A stretch of 64,000 bases of DNA from positions 13,267,410 through 13,331,409 of the forward strand of contig NC_056050.1 in assembly GCF_004379255.2 (NCBI RefSeq), given 5' to 3'. A program made the translations under genes and the position numbers. Each line of letters starts with the position of its first letter. Within the stretch, counting starts at the first letter, position 1. This stretch comes from Salvia splendens. Taxonomy: Eukaryota > Streptophyta > Magnoliopsida > Lamiales > Lamiaceae. Positions 31,890 to 44,300 of the stretch are shown here, piece by piece. Below the pieces are notes generated by a model. The model saw only the letters and a program-made list of their open reading frames with translations, had not been told where the DNA came from and searched no databases.

Positions 31890-34800
31890 AAGGTGCCAAA
31901 ACCAGTTTCAGATGCTGATACAAGGGCTAATGTCTCTATAGACTACAACTATGAATGGATCATTGATTCGGGATACTCTCACCATGCAACTGGAAATGAT
32001 TCTCTACTCTCATGTGTTCGTCCACACAATCAAAAGAAGGTTATTGTGACTGCAGATAATTCACTACACCCTGTGGTAAATGAACGGCAATTCTGCATCG
32101 AGAAGGATGTCTCTCTTGATGATGTTTATCACGTTTCAGGCTTGAAGAAGAATCTAGCATCAGTTTCTCAAATTGCGGATTCTGGGAGGTATGTTCTTTT
32201 TGGTCCACATGATGTGAAAATTATTTCCAACATTAAACATCTTGATGCTGATGTTCTTTTTACGGGAAAGAGAAAAGATTCACTGCAAATGAAGCATATA
32301 TTGAGAAAACAAGTCAATATGCTAATGCTACACTTCGGCATGCTCGATTAGGCCATGTTGGTTTTCAGTTATTGCACAAAATTTCTGAAAAGAAGCTTCT
32401 AGAGGGTGTCCCTCAGTTCAAGAAGATTTATCCAGATGTTGTTTGTTTTGGTTGTCAATACGGAAAATCACATCGTCTCCCGTTCTCAAATTCAAAGAAT
32501 AAAGCTTCTGCCGTGCTGCAGCTAATTCACTCGGATCTGATGGGGCCACAAAAACACCAAGTTATTGTGGCTATCGTTATGCGATGATTATTGTGGATGA
32601 TTTTTCTCAATTCTCAGGGGTCTTCTTCTTAGAACAGAAAAGTGAGGCATTCTCCAAGTTTGTTCAGTTCAAGGAGCAAGTGGAGAAAGAATTTGGGTTG
32701 AAAATTAAGTGTCTGCGCACTGATAATGGGGGTGAATTCATGTCTGATCAGTTTCTTAATTATTGCAAAGAAAATGGTATTCGATGTCAGATAACTTGTC
32801 CCGAAACTCCACAATAAAACGAAGTTGCTGAGCGTAAATTGACACATCTTACATCCATTTGCTTATCATTGATACATGCAAAGAACCTTTCGAGAGAGTT
32901 ATGTGCAGTGGCAATTCAGTCCGCGAGTTATGTTGTGAATCGGTTACCTTTGTGGCCAGGTACGGAACCATGCCCCTATGAGCTATTATACCATCATAAG
33001 CCAAATGTGAGTCTGTTTCGAGTCTTTGGTTCGATTTGTTATGTCCATGTGTGTCTAATAGGACTAAGCTTGAACGAAGGCAAAACGATGTATTTTTGTT
33101 GGCTATGTCACTCACAGGAAAGGATGGTGTATGGATCCAGAAACAAAGAAAGTCGTTGTCTCTCGTGATGTTGTGTGATGAAATTTCATCTGATCACATT
33201 GGTGCAAATGATAAAAGTATCACGGCTGATCTTCTACCCGTTTGTGGCGATGCTGAATCAAATGATAAGAGGAGCATCACTACTTCTTCTGGAGAGAATG
33301 TTCAGCAATCTGAGACGATAGAGGCTGGAGCTCGAAGGTCTGACAGACAGAGAAGACCACCTACTCATTTAGCTGACTATGAAGTTGAGGTAAATCTTTC
33401 ATCAATGATTTATGCCTTTCTAATGGGAGAATCTTGTGATGATGAACCAAAATCTTATGATGATGCTATAGACGATCCTAAATGGGTAGTTGCAATGAAA
33501 GAGGAATTTTTTGCTCTAATTAGGCACATGGGAACTTGTTATGAGGCCAAAAGATATCCATCCTATTACTTGCAAATGGGTATTCAAATTGAAGAAGAAC
33601 GTCGATGGCACAATTGATCGCTATAAAGCTCATCTCGTTGCTCGTGATTTTTCTCAAGAATATGGTCAAGATTATGATCAGACATTTAGCCCTGTTGCTA
33701 AAATGGCAACAATTCGAATCATTATTTCTCTAGCTACTTGTAAAGGATGGAGACTTTGGCAACTAGATGTGAAGAATGCATTTCTCTATGGAGACTTGGA
33801 TAGAGATATTTTTACGGAGCAGCCCGCTGGGTTTATTTCGAAAGAGTTTCCTGACTATGTGTGTCGTCTTAAGAAGTCATTGTACGGCCTCAAGCAAGCT
33901 TGGTATGGTAAATTTCTCAATACCTTGAATTTTGTGGTTATAACTCTTCTAAAACTGATTTTGGCTTATTTATCAAGAAAACATCATCTTCTTGTATAAT
34001 GGTTCTTCTCTACGTGGATGATATGATTATTACGAGTTATGATGATACTGAAATTACTCGTCTTCAAGAGGCTTTGTCTGTTCATTTTGATATGAAAAGT
34101 TTGGGAGGAGTAAGTTGTTTTCTTGGCCTAGAAGTGACAAAGTCAGATGGATTTTTTGTCTCGCAGCAAGGATATGCCTCAAATTTATTGGATCGTTTTC
34201 GTATGCGGGATTCAAAGCCAATGACTACTCCTATGGAATCATACTTGAAGTTAGCTAAAGATGAAGGAAAGTTGCTGGAAGATGCAACACTCTTTTGTCA
34301 ACTTGTTGGTAGTTTATTCTACTTATCTATCACAAGGCCTGGCATTTCTTTCTCCATCAGAGTAATATCTCAGTTTATGGGAGAGCCGTGAGAGCCTCAT
34401 CTGATTGCAACAAAGCGAATTCTTCTCTGAATTTTGGATTGCATTATAAACAAGGAACTACATTCTTATTGAGTGGTTTTGTAGATGCAAATTGGGCTGG
34501 TGATATAAAGGATAGACGCTCAACAACAGGGTATTGTTTCGATACGGGATCAGCAGCAATCTCGTGGTGCAGCAAAAAGCAAAACACGGTTGCCCTATCA
34601 AGTTGTGAGGCTAAATATGTGGCAGCATGTATGGCTATTCAAGAGTATGTCTGTCTCAAGAATTTTCTATGACTTGAAGTATCCGGTTCTGATTCATTGT
34701 GATAACGAAAGTGCTAATTATCTTGCTTAAAATCCAGTGTTCCATGCTCAAACAAAACACATTGAAGTACATCATCCTTTTGTTTGGGAAAAGGTTTTGA

Positions 34801-34890
34801 ATCAAGAGATCGATTTGCAGAAGATAAGAAATGAAGATCAAGTTGCTGACATTTTTACGAAGGCACTTGGCCGAGCTAAACTTGAATAAT
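31890..34890 (+). pseudogene. Pol of Ty1/copia relic G
   Basis: Order protease, integrase, RT, RNase H, as in copia. Protease: WIIDSGYSHHATG (about 31956), with Tyr where Ala or Cys is usual. Integrase: HARLGHVGFQLLHK with CFGCQYGKSH zinc region (about 32340-32470), IVDDFSQFSGVF, then RTDNGGEFMS (about 32717). RT: CKWVFKLKKNVDGTIDRYKA (about 33570), LDVKNAFLYGDL, KKSLYGLKQAW, and LLYVDDMIITSYDD (about 34002) with catalytic YVDD. RNase H: GFVDANWAGD (about 34480) and SSCEAKYVA. Stops and frameshifts lie near 32350, 32585, 32815, 33170, 33617, 33990, 34390, 34670 and 34728. Ends at KALGRAKLE (about 34855-34885). Confidence 0.9.
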
Positions 34891-34930
34891 TCTGAGCTGC
34901 TCTTGGCGTTGTTGATATTAAGTTATCACT

Positions 34931-35240
34931 AAGGAGAGTATTGAAAATAGTGAAACTTACGAGTGAGTTGAAGTAGTCCAAGTTCTGTTCAATTTATTTA
35001 GGATTTACGTTTCTGTGTTTTAGTTAGTGGTATTCTATTTAGCTGATTTAGTTTTTAATTAGTTAGAATTTTATGGGATTCATTTTCTCTATTTAGACTT
35101 TGTAGTTGCTGTCATTTATCTATCTACAAATTGACAGAGCAATAAAACGTTTACGGTTCTCTCTACTCTCTTGTCTTCCTCTATATTTTTGCTTCCATAT
35201 TTTTTTTGTCTTCCTCTATATTTTTGCTTCCATAGTCTTG
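34931..35240 (+). mobile_element. Polypurine tract and 3' LTR of copia G (right end uncertain)
   Basis: AAGGAGAGTA (34931-34940) is the plus-strand primer tract; the LTR probably starts TGAAAATAGTG at 34942. AATAAA at 35142-35147 is a possible polyadenylation signal. TGTCTTCCTCTATATTTTTGC is repeated at 35171 and 35208. The right border is not defined because no partner LTR is present. Confidence 0.55.
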
Positions 35241-36297
35241 CTATTTACTGAATGACGAGGTCTCAGTAATTGTTATTTCTTAATCATTGTTGACATAGCA
35301 TTGAGCATACGGTATTGATTATGCACTACTCTGATTTATCAAATGGTGCGAATTTTTCGCAATCCAAGAATGCTGATATCTTGGGTGGTGGTGATCAATG
35401 TCTAGAGGTGCTAGTATTGTTATTGCAATGAACCGTGTGCTCGGTGGGTCTAGTTTGATAATATCCTCAAGAGCTGTTCGAAAAAGGTTTTATTAGAAAC
35501 CCAGCCGGTTAAAATTTATTCCAGAATAAGAAATAAAGATTTTGAACTAGACAACTCTTAGAAAAGATACTATCAATTAATTAAAGCCAAATAACAGACT
35601 TAAATTAATTAATGGATATTTATATCTTAAACACGAGAAATAATAAATTAAAGAGGTAAAGCCCAGATTATTCGTAATTTGGGATTGAACGAGCAGTCAA
35701 TATTATTTTAACTTAGTGACTGATAATAATATTATGTTGGACTTGTATTAAATTATGGGTCAATTTAATTAGTAAAAGACTAATAGGTCTGACCCAACTC
35801 CAACCTCCATGGATCCCTAATCAGGCCCATCATAACTCTATATAAAAGGAGATTAGAAAGAAGATTTAATGATTAATTATTGATAATTTTCATTTTCCCC
35901 TCTTCGAAGTGAACGCGTTTTTCAGCTCTCTCCATAACTGAAATTTTGTCTTCTTCTGATCAAGCCATTTTCGATTATGACAAGCTTTTCCCACCCAAAG
36001 GTCATTCTCTGAGTTTGGGATACAAATTAGAAGGTTCGTGGTTGAGTACGAAGAACATCGCGTGGAGAATGCGCAAGCAAACATCGATTCTTTGGAGAAT
36101 CAGATCGGTAATCCTAAACCGTAGAAATTCATGAATTAGGGTTTAAATTTCTTTTACATGAATTATTTGCGTTCTTGTATGCAATTATGTGTTTAACATG
36201 TGAGTAATTGATCCCATAATCAGTCAAATAGATCTGTATGCATGATTTATTTGTTTATGCATGTCTTCCGCTGTATAAGGGGCACCAAACCCCTACA
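35240..36297 (+). mobile_element. Copia LTR, family D, copy 1
   Basis: Matches 51345-52441 along its length (GCATTGAGCATACGGTATTG, GGTGCGNNTTTTTCG, GGATCCCTGA/TAATC, CAAGCCATTTTCG-type blocks). TATA-like TATATAAAAGG near 35840. Ends CCCTACA at 36297, directly before a primer site, so it acts as a 5' LTR. The left border is estimated from the extent of homology. Confidence 0.75.
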
Positions 36298-36299
36298 AT

Positions 36300-36312
36300 T
36301 GGTATCAGAGCC
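36300..36312 (+). promoter_or_regulatory. Primer-binding site of copia D (tRNA-Met)
   Basis: TGGTATCAGAGCC two bases after the LTR end. The leader 36313-36554 that follows is AT-rich with no gene; the element's interior is then replaced by other insertions. Confidence 0.9.
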
Positions 36313-36554
36313 AATTTTAGCTCTGATTATGTGGATTAATTTTATGTTATGTGAATTGCTTGAGTGCATGATATTCTTGGTTTCGTCTTTTTTATTATTT
36401 CTGTCAAAATTTTGAATAGAAAAAAAACGCGATGATTGTTTGTGCGAAGTGCTGAATTGCATGACGCATATTTTGTTGTCGAGAATCAAATAAGTATTTT
36501 TTTTGTTTGAATCAATTTGTGTGATGGGATTTTATATTCCTACATAATCATTCT

Positions 36555-37858
36555 GACTGCGTTTGGTACACGGAATTGGAGGTTTAGAATAGGATTTGAA
36601 GCCTTCAATTCCAAATCCAGTGTTTGATATTATACAAATTCTTAGATTTGGAATTGAATTCCAATTCCAAATCCTCAAATTCCACAATTTGAAATCCATA
36701 TCAATAGTACTGAAATTCCAAATATTAACACACATACACATACACGTCACACACTACACACATTTCACACACTACACATATTTCACACTACACACACTTC
36801 ACACACTTCACACACTTCACACACTAACACGTTTCACACTACACACCATACACACACTGTACACACTTCACACACTTCACACACTACACACACTTCACAC
36901 AGTACACACATTTCACATATTTCACATATTTCACACATTTCACACACTTCACACATTACACACATTTCAAATATTTCGTTCACTATACACATTTTCCACA
37001 ATACACACACTTTACACACTACATAATTTTTCACATATTTCACACACTACACAATTTCACAAACTACGCACACTACATAATTTCACAAGCTACACACACT
37101 TCACACACTACACACATTTCACATATTTTACACACTACAACTCTACCCATACTACACACATTTCACATACACTACGCACATTTCACACACTACACACATT
37201 ACATACACTTCAACATTTCACACGTTTAACACACTACACACACTTCACACAATACACACAATTCACACACTACACACACATCACATATTTCACACACTGC
37301 ACACACTTCACACACTACACTTACTACATACACTTCACACATTTCACGCACTTTACACAGTTCACACACCACACATTCGAACTGTGCGTAGTGTGTGAAA
37401 TGTGTGTAGTGTGTGTAGTGTGTATAGTGTGTGAAGTGTATGTTTTGTGTGAAATGTGTGTAGTGTATGAAATGTGTGAAGTGTGTGTAGTGTATGAAAT
37501 GTGTGAAATATGTGAAATGTGCGTAGTGTGTGAAGTGTGTGAAATATGTGAAATATGCGATGAAATGTGTGTAGTGTGTGAAATGTGTGTAGTGTGTGTA
37601 GTTTGTGTAGTGTGTGAAATATGTTTAGTGTGTGTAGTGTGTGAAGTGTGTGAAATGTGTGTAGTGTATGAAATATATGAAATGTGTGTAGTGTGTGCAC
37701 TATGTGTTTATTTATCAAACAGGTGAATTCAATTTCTAATCAATTCTCATTTTACCAAACATAGGATTTGGAATTGAATTATAATCCAATTCCTTCTAAT
37801 TCAATTCCATAGAATTTCAATTCCAATTCAATTTCAATTCTGTACACCAAATGGAGCC
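36555..37858. mobile_element. MITE-like element with GGTAC/ATTTGG-type TIRs around a palindromic minisatellite
   Basis: Left end GACTGCGTTTGGTACACGGA; right end, inverted, GGCTCCATTTGGTGTACAGA. Both are followed inward by AATTCC/GGAATT-rich DNA. The G.CT..TTTGGT ends resemble Harbinger/Tourist-type elements, but no clear target duplication was found. The centre is the array described separately. Confidence 0.55.
36724..37705. repeat. Giant imperfect palindrome of ACACACTTCACAC-type repeats
   Basis: 36724-37372 is made of 10-16 bp words (CACACTTCACA, CACTACACACATTTCA) on the plus strand. 37384-37705 is made of the inverse words (GTGTGAAATGTG, GTAGTGTGTGAAG). The switch is near CACATTCGAACTGTGCG (37371-37387). 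Long open frames in both directions are only translations of the repeat. Confidence 0.9.
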
Positions 37859-37986
37859 TCCGTGTAATGATGACATGGGCTTGATCTTATTTTCTACTCC
37901 TTCACTCCCTTATAATTTGCCACCATTTGACCCGGCACGAGTTTAAAAAATGTAATAGAAAGTGAGTTGAAAAAGTTAGTGGTATG

Positions 37987-38219
37987 TGTGACGACCCGAA
38001 CTTTGATATGATAAGTGTAAGAAGTGACGGCTAAATATGTATATAAATAACAATTGAAAACTGAATTTTGATTTTTACGAACTTGAAGCCTTATGTAGTT
38101 CTATGATAAAGTTGTGAGTTCAGGGCGAGCCATGTAGAAAGTTTCGTTGTCAATTGTTAGTTGTCGAAGTTGTCGCCACCAATTATAATAAATTCTTAAC
38201 TCAGATAAAATATTAACCC

Positions 38220-38254
<35 letters not shown>

Positions 38255-39541
38255 CTTTTGCATATGCATGTTCGAAAGCTCCATATAAATCAATTATGCC
38301 TAAGCTACGTGTAACATCCAAATGTTGTATATAAATAGGTATATGTCCCTCATTTTCCCCACCTTTAAGAAAAAAAAATAATGAATAAACTAATTAATAA
38401 AAAAAATATTATTGTATGCCAAGTATAGCTTTGATGAGTCATAAGCTAAGAATAGGATTTATTAGTCATATTTTGTGGACTCATCAAAGCTAAGAGAGTA
38501 GGATTAATTAGTCAATAGTACACGTTGTCCATGAACACTTGTATATATATGAATCTTCCATCTACATTTATACCTCTTTCACTAAACAAAAAACCCATGG
38601 AGGTATAACTCATGTGCCGGGATTTGAAGTGAAACAAGAAGCAACACCAAGAAGGGAAATTTACGAAGAAAGTAACGAAGGGAAACGAAGGATCTTTTCC
38701 TAATAGTTGGACAGTAAATAAGGTGAGCTTTATATCCTACATACTAATGTGGATAAAAATCCCAACGTAATTTCGAGATGAGTTTTGGTGAAAATCCAAA
38801 CTCATGCTCGTCAATGTTATTATCCCGTCATAAATGATTTATGCCTATCTGCCTTGGTTATGCCAAATATGTTATAATCGAATTCGGGTTCAAGTAAGGC
38901 TGAAAACCTTGCTTGGACTAGTGTACACAAATGGACCGTGAGCCGTTGGCCGGTCATGTGACCGTCGTGGAAGGTGGCCACCTTCCCGGTACACAAATGT
39001 TTAGATATGGTAAAGGAACTTAGACCGCGGTTGAACATAAAATTTTAGCAAGCTCGGGCCTTTTAAGTAAAAATCCATGAGTGTTAATGTGATGACGTGA
39101 CAGTACTTTCAAATGTATAATTGTATCTTTCGGCACTGTGTTCATTGAGTACTCCTGTACTCAGCTCTGTATGTATTTATAAATGTGCAGGTTGAGCTGC
39201 AAAACGGTGAAGCAAGGGTGTTGAGAGAAAGTTTTTTTGAGTTTGATCTAGTAAGACCTCTGAGGTTGTTTATGTCTGTATACATAAAACCGTGTTGCTT
39301 ACTTCCGCTGTGAAAGCTATAACTACTAATCCTATTTTGCATCATAACGTTATATTTGGATCCTATATAAACTCCTACTCAAGTATTCCAGGATGTAGTA
39401 CATGATATTTTGATAAATCCCCCGTTTGAATTTGTACTTGTTATTGCTCATCCCTCTTTCTCATCCCCACTTCTCTTAACCCTTCCCTTTTAGTCACGAA
39501 TTTCCATACTATACTATCCTTAGGTAGTGCGAGCGTGACAG
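37987..39541 (+). repeat. 5' LTR of element C
   Basis: Starts TGTGACGACCCGAAC and ends GAGCGTGACA. Differs from the 3' LTR by an (AT)n expansion at 38225-38253 and about 40 extra bases near 39411-39455. TATA-like TATATAAATAGG near 38328. Confidence 0.95.
38603..39190 (+). other. Putative intron inside LTR C1
   Basis: Donor-like TGGAG|GTATAACTC (38603) and acceptor-like TACTCAGC...AAATGTGCAG|GTTGAG (39190). The same pair occurs in LTR C2 (46559-47145). Splicing inferred. Confidence 0.5.
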
Positions 39542-39544
39542 AGT

Positions 39545-39556
39545 GGTATCTGAGCA
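39545..39556 (+). promoter_or_regulatory. Primer-binding site of element C
   Basis: TGGTATCTGAGC, one base different from the usual tRNA-Met complement TGGTATCAGAGC. The leader 39557-39964 contains no recognisable gene. Confidence 0.85.
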
Positions 39557-39964
39557 AGTTCTTTTCTGCCTTGAACCGAAGTATCATTTTCTTTTCATTT
39601 CTCTGTTTAGACTCTTTTCCACTAGACTGTAAGGTGATCAACTCTCAACACTCTCACCTATCGCACTCAACTAGAAGAATGGTTCAAAAGCCAAGTTATG
39701 TAATTAAGGAAAGGAAAGAATAAAGAACGAGAAATCGGGTCAAAGAAGAAAATAAGTTATTACCATCTTTCGATTTTCTGAGTGAAAAGTAACAATAAAT
39801 GGAGGATTATAACAAGTAGAAAACAACCATGTAACAAAACTTAAGTATGGAATCTTGAGGCAATAAGATATTATCATATCTCTTCATAATTTATTTTAAT
39901 ATCACAGATATAGATATATTTATCTGGCACGGAGAGATGTGAATTGATGAATGTTTTAGTGTAG

Positions 39965-40936
39965 ATGGCCCCTTTTCGACTTACTGCTAGGATGAGAACT
40001 TCACCGATACAAAGCCCAGAAGATATAATAGAAGAGTACGAGGAATGTGCTATGCACTTTAATGAAGATCTAGGAGAATTTCTTGCTCGGTTTGGCTAGC
40101 TCTGGAGACGGGCCCACCGGTATGGGGTTGATGATATGGATGGGATTTCACGACTTGTTAGTCTACTACCTTCTACTTGGCAGCAATGGGCTAGGATGAT
40201 CTCCAGGTATTATATTTTCTATCGTAGGCCACGCTTTGTGTACACAGGTGATTTCCTCCGCTTCTTAGGGGAAATTCAGTTGTGTTACACTGTTTACAGA
40301 CATGCTCCTCTAGGGCCATATATACTACCCGGTGACCCCATCCCAGCAGGAGGATCTATACTTTCGGGTCAGCCGAGTATCGTGCCTGGTATGATGCCAC
40401 CGTCTCCTTGGCCAGTTACTCGAGGACATAGGGCACGATATGAGGCTGAGCCAGGCCCGTCACGACCACTGTCGGATGAAAGAAGGTGGTCACCATTGAG
40501 GTGGTCACCAGTGAGGATCCCTGAGGCCCAGGCACCTATGGAACATGCTACAACGACAGACACGTCAGCAAAGAGACGTAGACGGGGTAAGGCCCCAGCT
40601 TGTACTCCTATCGACTTGAACGATCAGCCAGCTACGGTGGGTATTGGTCGTTTACAGCCTCTACCCGCGACCCCACGCGTATCTCCAGTTGAGGGAACTT
40701 CTCCGGTCTCTGTTTACCACCCGCCGACTTCAGAGGAGCTCAAGTTTAATGCCTGGATATTTAGTCATTTTGATGAGATGACTCGTGGACGATATAGGCC
40801 AGGAGGGAGTCGCATGACTGCCATCGTCATTAGCAGTTCTGATGATGAAGACTTTGAAGAAGAGCCAGAGGAAGAGCCAGAAGAAGGCCTGACCTGCAAG
40901 TCAGAAGCCAGTGTCACGAAACCTACAACACCTTAG
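39965..40936 (+). pseudogene. Additional pre-gag frame of element C (one stop)
   Basis: ATG GCC CCT at 39965 opens a 323-codon frame with one internal TAG (40097-40099, between ...LARFG and LWRRAHRYGV). Shared with element B: LWR.AH..GV, GI.RL...LP, W..WA...SR.YI. Ahead of these, EYEECAMHFNEDLGEFLARF reads like the entry helix of a gag domain. The second half is Pro-rich, has a basic SAKRRRRGKAP and ends in an acidic SSDDEDFEEEPEEEPEEG, as in B. Function unknown; a second gag-like or chaperone role is speculation. 40937-41374 downstream is plain AT-rich spacer. Confidence 0.7.
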
Positions 40937-41374
40937 TAGTAGAGTAGATGTGATCATTGTACTTATCCGAAACATACCCGTTGTGAGACTGTTCTGTTAT
41001 GTGTTTTTGTTTTGTGTATAGTAGCTACTACTTTTTGTATGATGCATATATGGGTACATGTATTTCATGTTTAGGTTTTGACGATGTTTCAGATAGTAGC
41101 ATGATGCTTGTAAAACTATATTTTGTACAAAAAGTCCTTTTGGTTATCCAAAAAGGAAATTTTCACATGTATATATAAGTGTACATATTTTCAATGACTT
41201 CATTATCCTTATTGGTATTGTTGATTCGATTGTATTGTTGAATAATTTTAGTCCGACACAATACAAATTGCGTTTATTTATTTATTTATTTATTCATTTT
41301 ATCAATCTAAATGGTTTTATCACATATACATATACACGTAAAGACTTATAAAAAAAATGTTTTGTCAATTTAGA

Positions 41375-44300
41375 ATGCCACCAATGAGAGTTGGACGACC
41401 TCGAGGGAGAGGGAGAGGAAAAGGAATTGGAATAGTGTCACCACCCGAACATGAAGAATTTGAGGAACAACGCGAAATAACTCCACCACCCCCACCACCT
41501 CAAGTACCGGATCGAAGAAAAGAAGAGATTTTCCTGAAACAAAAACCACCAATATTTGATGGTATGGGTGATCCGACGGATGCAGAAACTTGGATACGCA
41601 TAATTGAACGCATTTTCAACTTATTTCACTTCACAGATCTAGAGCGTTTAATTTGTATGCCATTCCAATTAAAAGGGTCGGCAGATTACTGGTGGGAGGC
41701 ACGGAAAAAAATAATGGGGGCTCAAGAGTTAACTAATATGACCAGGGAGCAATTCAAGGAATGATTCTATGAGAAATATATTCCCAAAAGTTACCGGAAG
41801 AATAAGGAAATGGAATTTTATAATCTGAAACAAGGGAGGATGTCAGTAACAGATTACGAGCGTATATTCATTGACATGTCTAGATATGCCCCAGATCAGG
41901 TTAACACGGAGGAGAAAATGGCTGAAAAATTTTGTGGTGGGTTAAGACATGAAATAAGAATGGCACTGGCAAGCCACGGTGGGTTATCTTATTCTGAATC
42001 TCTTAAACGAGCGCTTGCCATTGAGTCAGCAATGCCAGTAAAGAAACCTATGCCTAGTGTACCACCGCCACGTGCTCAAATTCAAAGTCCAGGAGACAAA
42101 AGAAAGTGGGATGGTAATCGAACTCAATATGAACAAAAGAAACCGTGGTATGGCCAAGATCGTGCGCAAAACTTTCCGAGACAGTCTACTTTCAATTCAG
42201 CGGGAGGCCGGCCAAGTCTCATTCCATGCTCCAATTGTAACAAGATACATAATGGGATATGTAGAGCCGGGACTAAGCTTGTTATAAATGTGGTAAAATT
42301 GGTCATTTTGCTAAAGATTGTCCAACCAAGTCTTATGGAAGGGGGTACAGGACCCTATCCACTAGGACAACACTCCCTGCTACGGGCGGTAAATGCACAA
42401 CCTCAGAAAGATCAGCAACAACCCCCACGATGTCCGCAACACCATCAAGTGAGGCTTCCAACACAGGCCAGGGCCTACGCACTGAGGCGGGGGCAGCCTG
42501 ATGGAGAAAAAGGAAATCTGGCAGGTATGGCCATGCTACTTGACATGCCTGTCATTTTGTTATTTGATACTGGCGCTTCACATTCTTTTATATCGGACTC
42601 TTGTGTTGATACCTTGAAACTGCGTACTGAACCAGCTGAATATAAAATTAAGGTAACCTCACCCGTCGGAGGAATTATAGAAATCACTCGAACTTGCTCG
42701 AACGTAGAAGTCTTATCGGGGGAACATAGGATCCTAGTTAGTAATTTAAAGGTCCTGAAGATGTGTGATGTTGACCTTATACTAGGAATGGATTGGTTGG
42801 TTGAAAACCATGTCACCATCCAATGCAAAGAAAGAAAAATTTTCTTTCAAAACACAAGCGAAGAACGAACAAGTTTCTATGGGGTCACCATGAATAAATG
42901 AAAATCCATAATCTCTGCCTTACAAGCAACAACATTAATAAGAAAAGGGAGTCCCGCTTACCTCGTTTACCTGAACGAGGAACTTAAGAAAAAAATGGAA
43001 ATCGGGGATGTGAACGTCGTGCGTGAGTTTCCAGACGTGTTTCCTGATGTTCTACCTGGGTTGCCACCTGATAGACAACTGGAATTTAACATTGATTTGG
43101 AACCTGGATCTGCCCCAGTATCGAAAGCACCATACCGGATGGCGGTAAAGGAGTTGGAAGAACTCAAGATACAGTTACAGGAACTCATGGACCTAGGCTT
43201 TATCAGACCTAGCACATCACCATGGGGAGCTCCTATACTCTTTGTCAAAAAGAAGGATGGATCGCTAAGAATGTGCATTGACTATCGGGAACTAAACAAG
43301 CTAACACTTAAGAATAAATACCCATTGCCGAGGATAGACAATTTGTTCGATCAGCTCAGAGGTGCTAGTGTATTCTCCAAAATGGATTTAATATCTGGCT
43401 ATCATCTGTTAAAGATTCGGCCAGAAGATGTACCCAAAACGGCTTTTCGCACCCGATATGGTCACTATGAATTTTTAGTAATGCCTTTTGGATTGACTAA
43501 TGCCCCTGCTGTATTTATGGATCTCATGAATCGCGTAGTCCATCCTTATCTGGATAAGTTCGTCTTGGTCTTTATAGATGATATACTCATCTACTCGAAG
43601 GGTGTAAAGGAACATGAGGAACATCTTAGAGTTGCATTAGAAACCTTGAGGACTGAAAAGCTCTATGCAAAATTTAGCAAATGTGAATTTTGGCTAAATG
43701 AGGTGAACTTCCTTGTACACTTGGTAAATGCGGAAGGCATTCGAGTAGATCCGGCAAAAGTGGAGGCTATACAAAACTAGAAATCACCAACCACCCCTAA
43801 TGAAATTCGAAGCTTCCTTGGGTTGGCCGGCTACTACAGAAGGTTCATTGAAGGCTTCTCCAAGATTGCTAGGCCAATGATGCAACAACTTAAAAAGGGC
43901 ATCAAGTTTGTGTGGACATCAGAATGCGAACACAGTTTCCGACTACTGAAGGAAAAACTAACAACAACTCTGGTGTTAGCAGTCCCTGAATCAGGAACAA
44001 ACTATGTAGTTTACACTGATGCCTCAAAGAATGGGTTGGGTTGTGTGTTGATGCAAAATGGGAAAGTAATTGCTTATGCGTCACGACAACTGAGGCCCCA
44101 AGAGATGAATTACCCAACGCATGATTTGGAATTAGTCGCGGTAGTACATGCTCTGAAAATATGGAGGCACCACCTTTATGGAGTTCGATGTGAGATTTTC
44201 ACTGATCATAAGTGTCTCAAATACTTCTTTGAACAAAAGGAATTGAATATGCGACAGAGAAGATGGCTTGAATTAGTGAAAGATTACGATTGTGGCATAA

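Noticed and set aside
35890..36134. Short coding exon near 35946
   Set aside because: It lies in the copia D LTR leader and the aligned copy at 51345-52441 does not keep the frame.
36596..37726. A 376-codon open frame rich in His-Thr and Cys-Val repeats
   Set aside because: It is a translation of the ACACACTTCACAC palindromic minisatellite; frames on the other strand are equally open.
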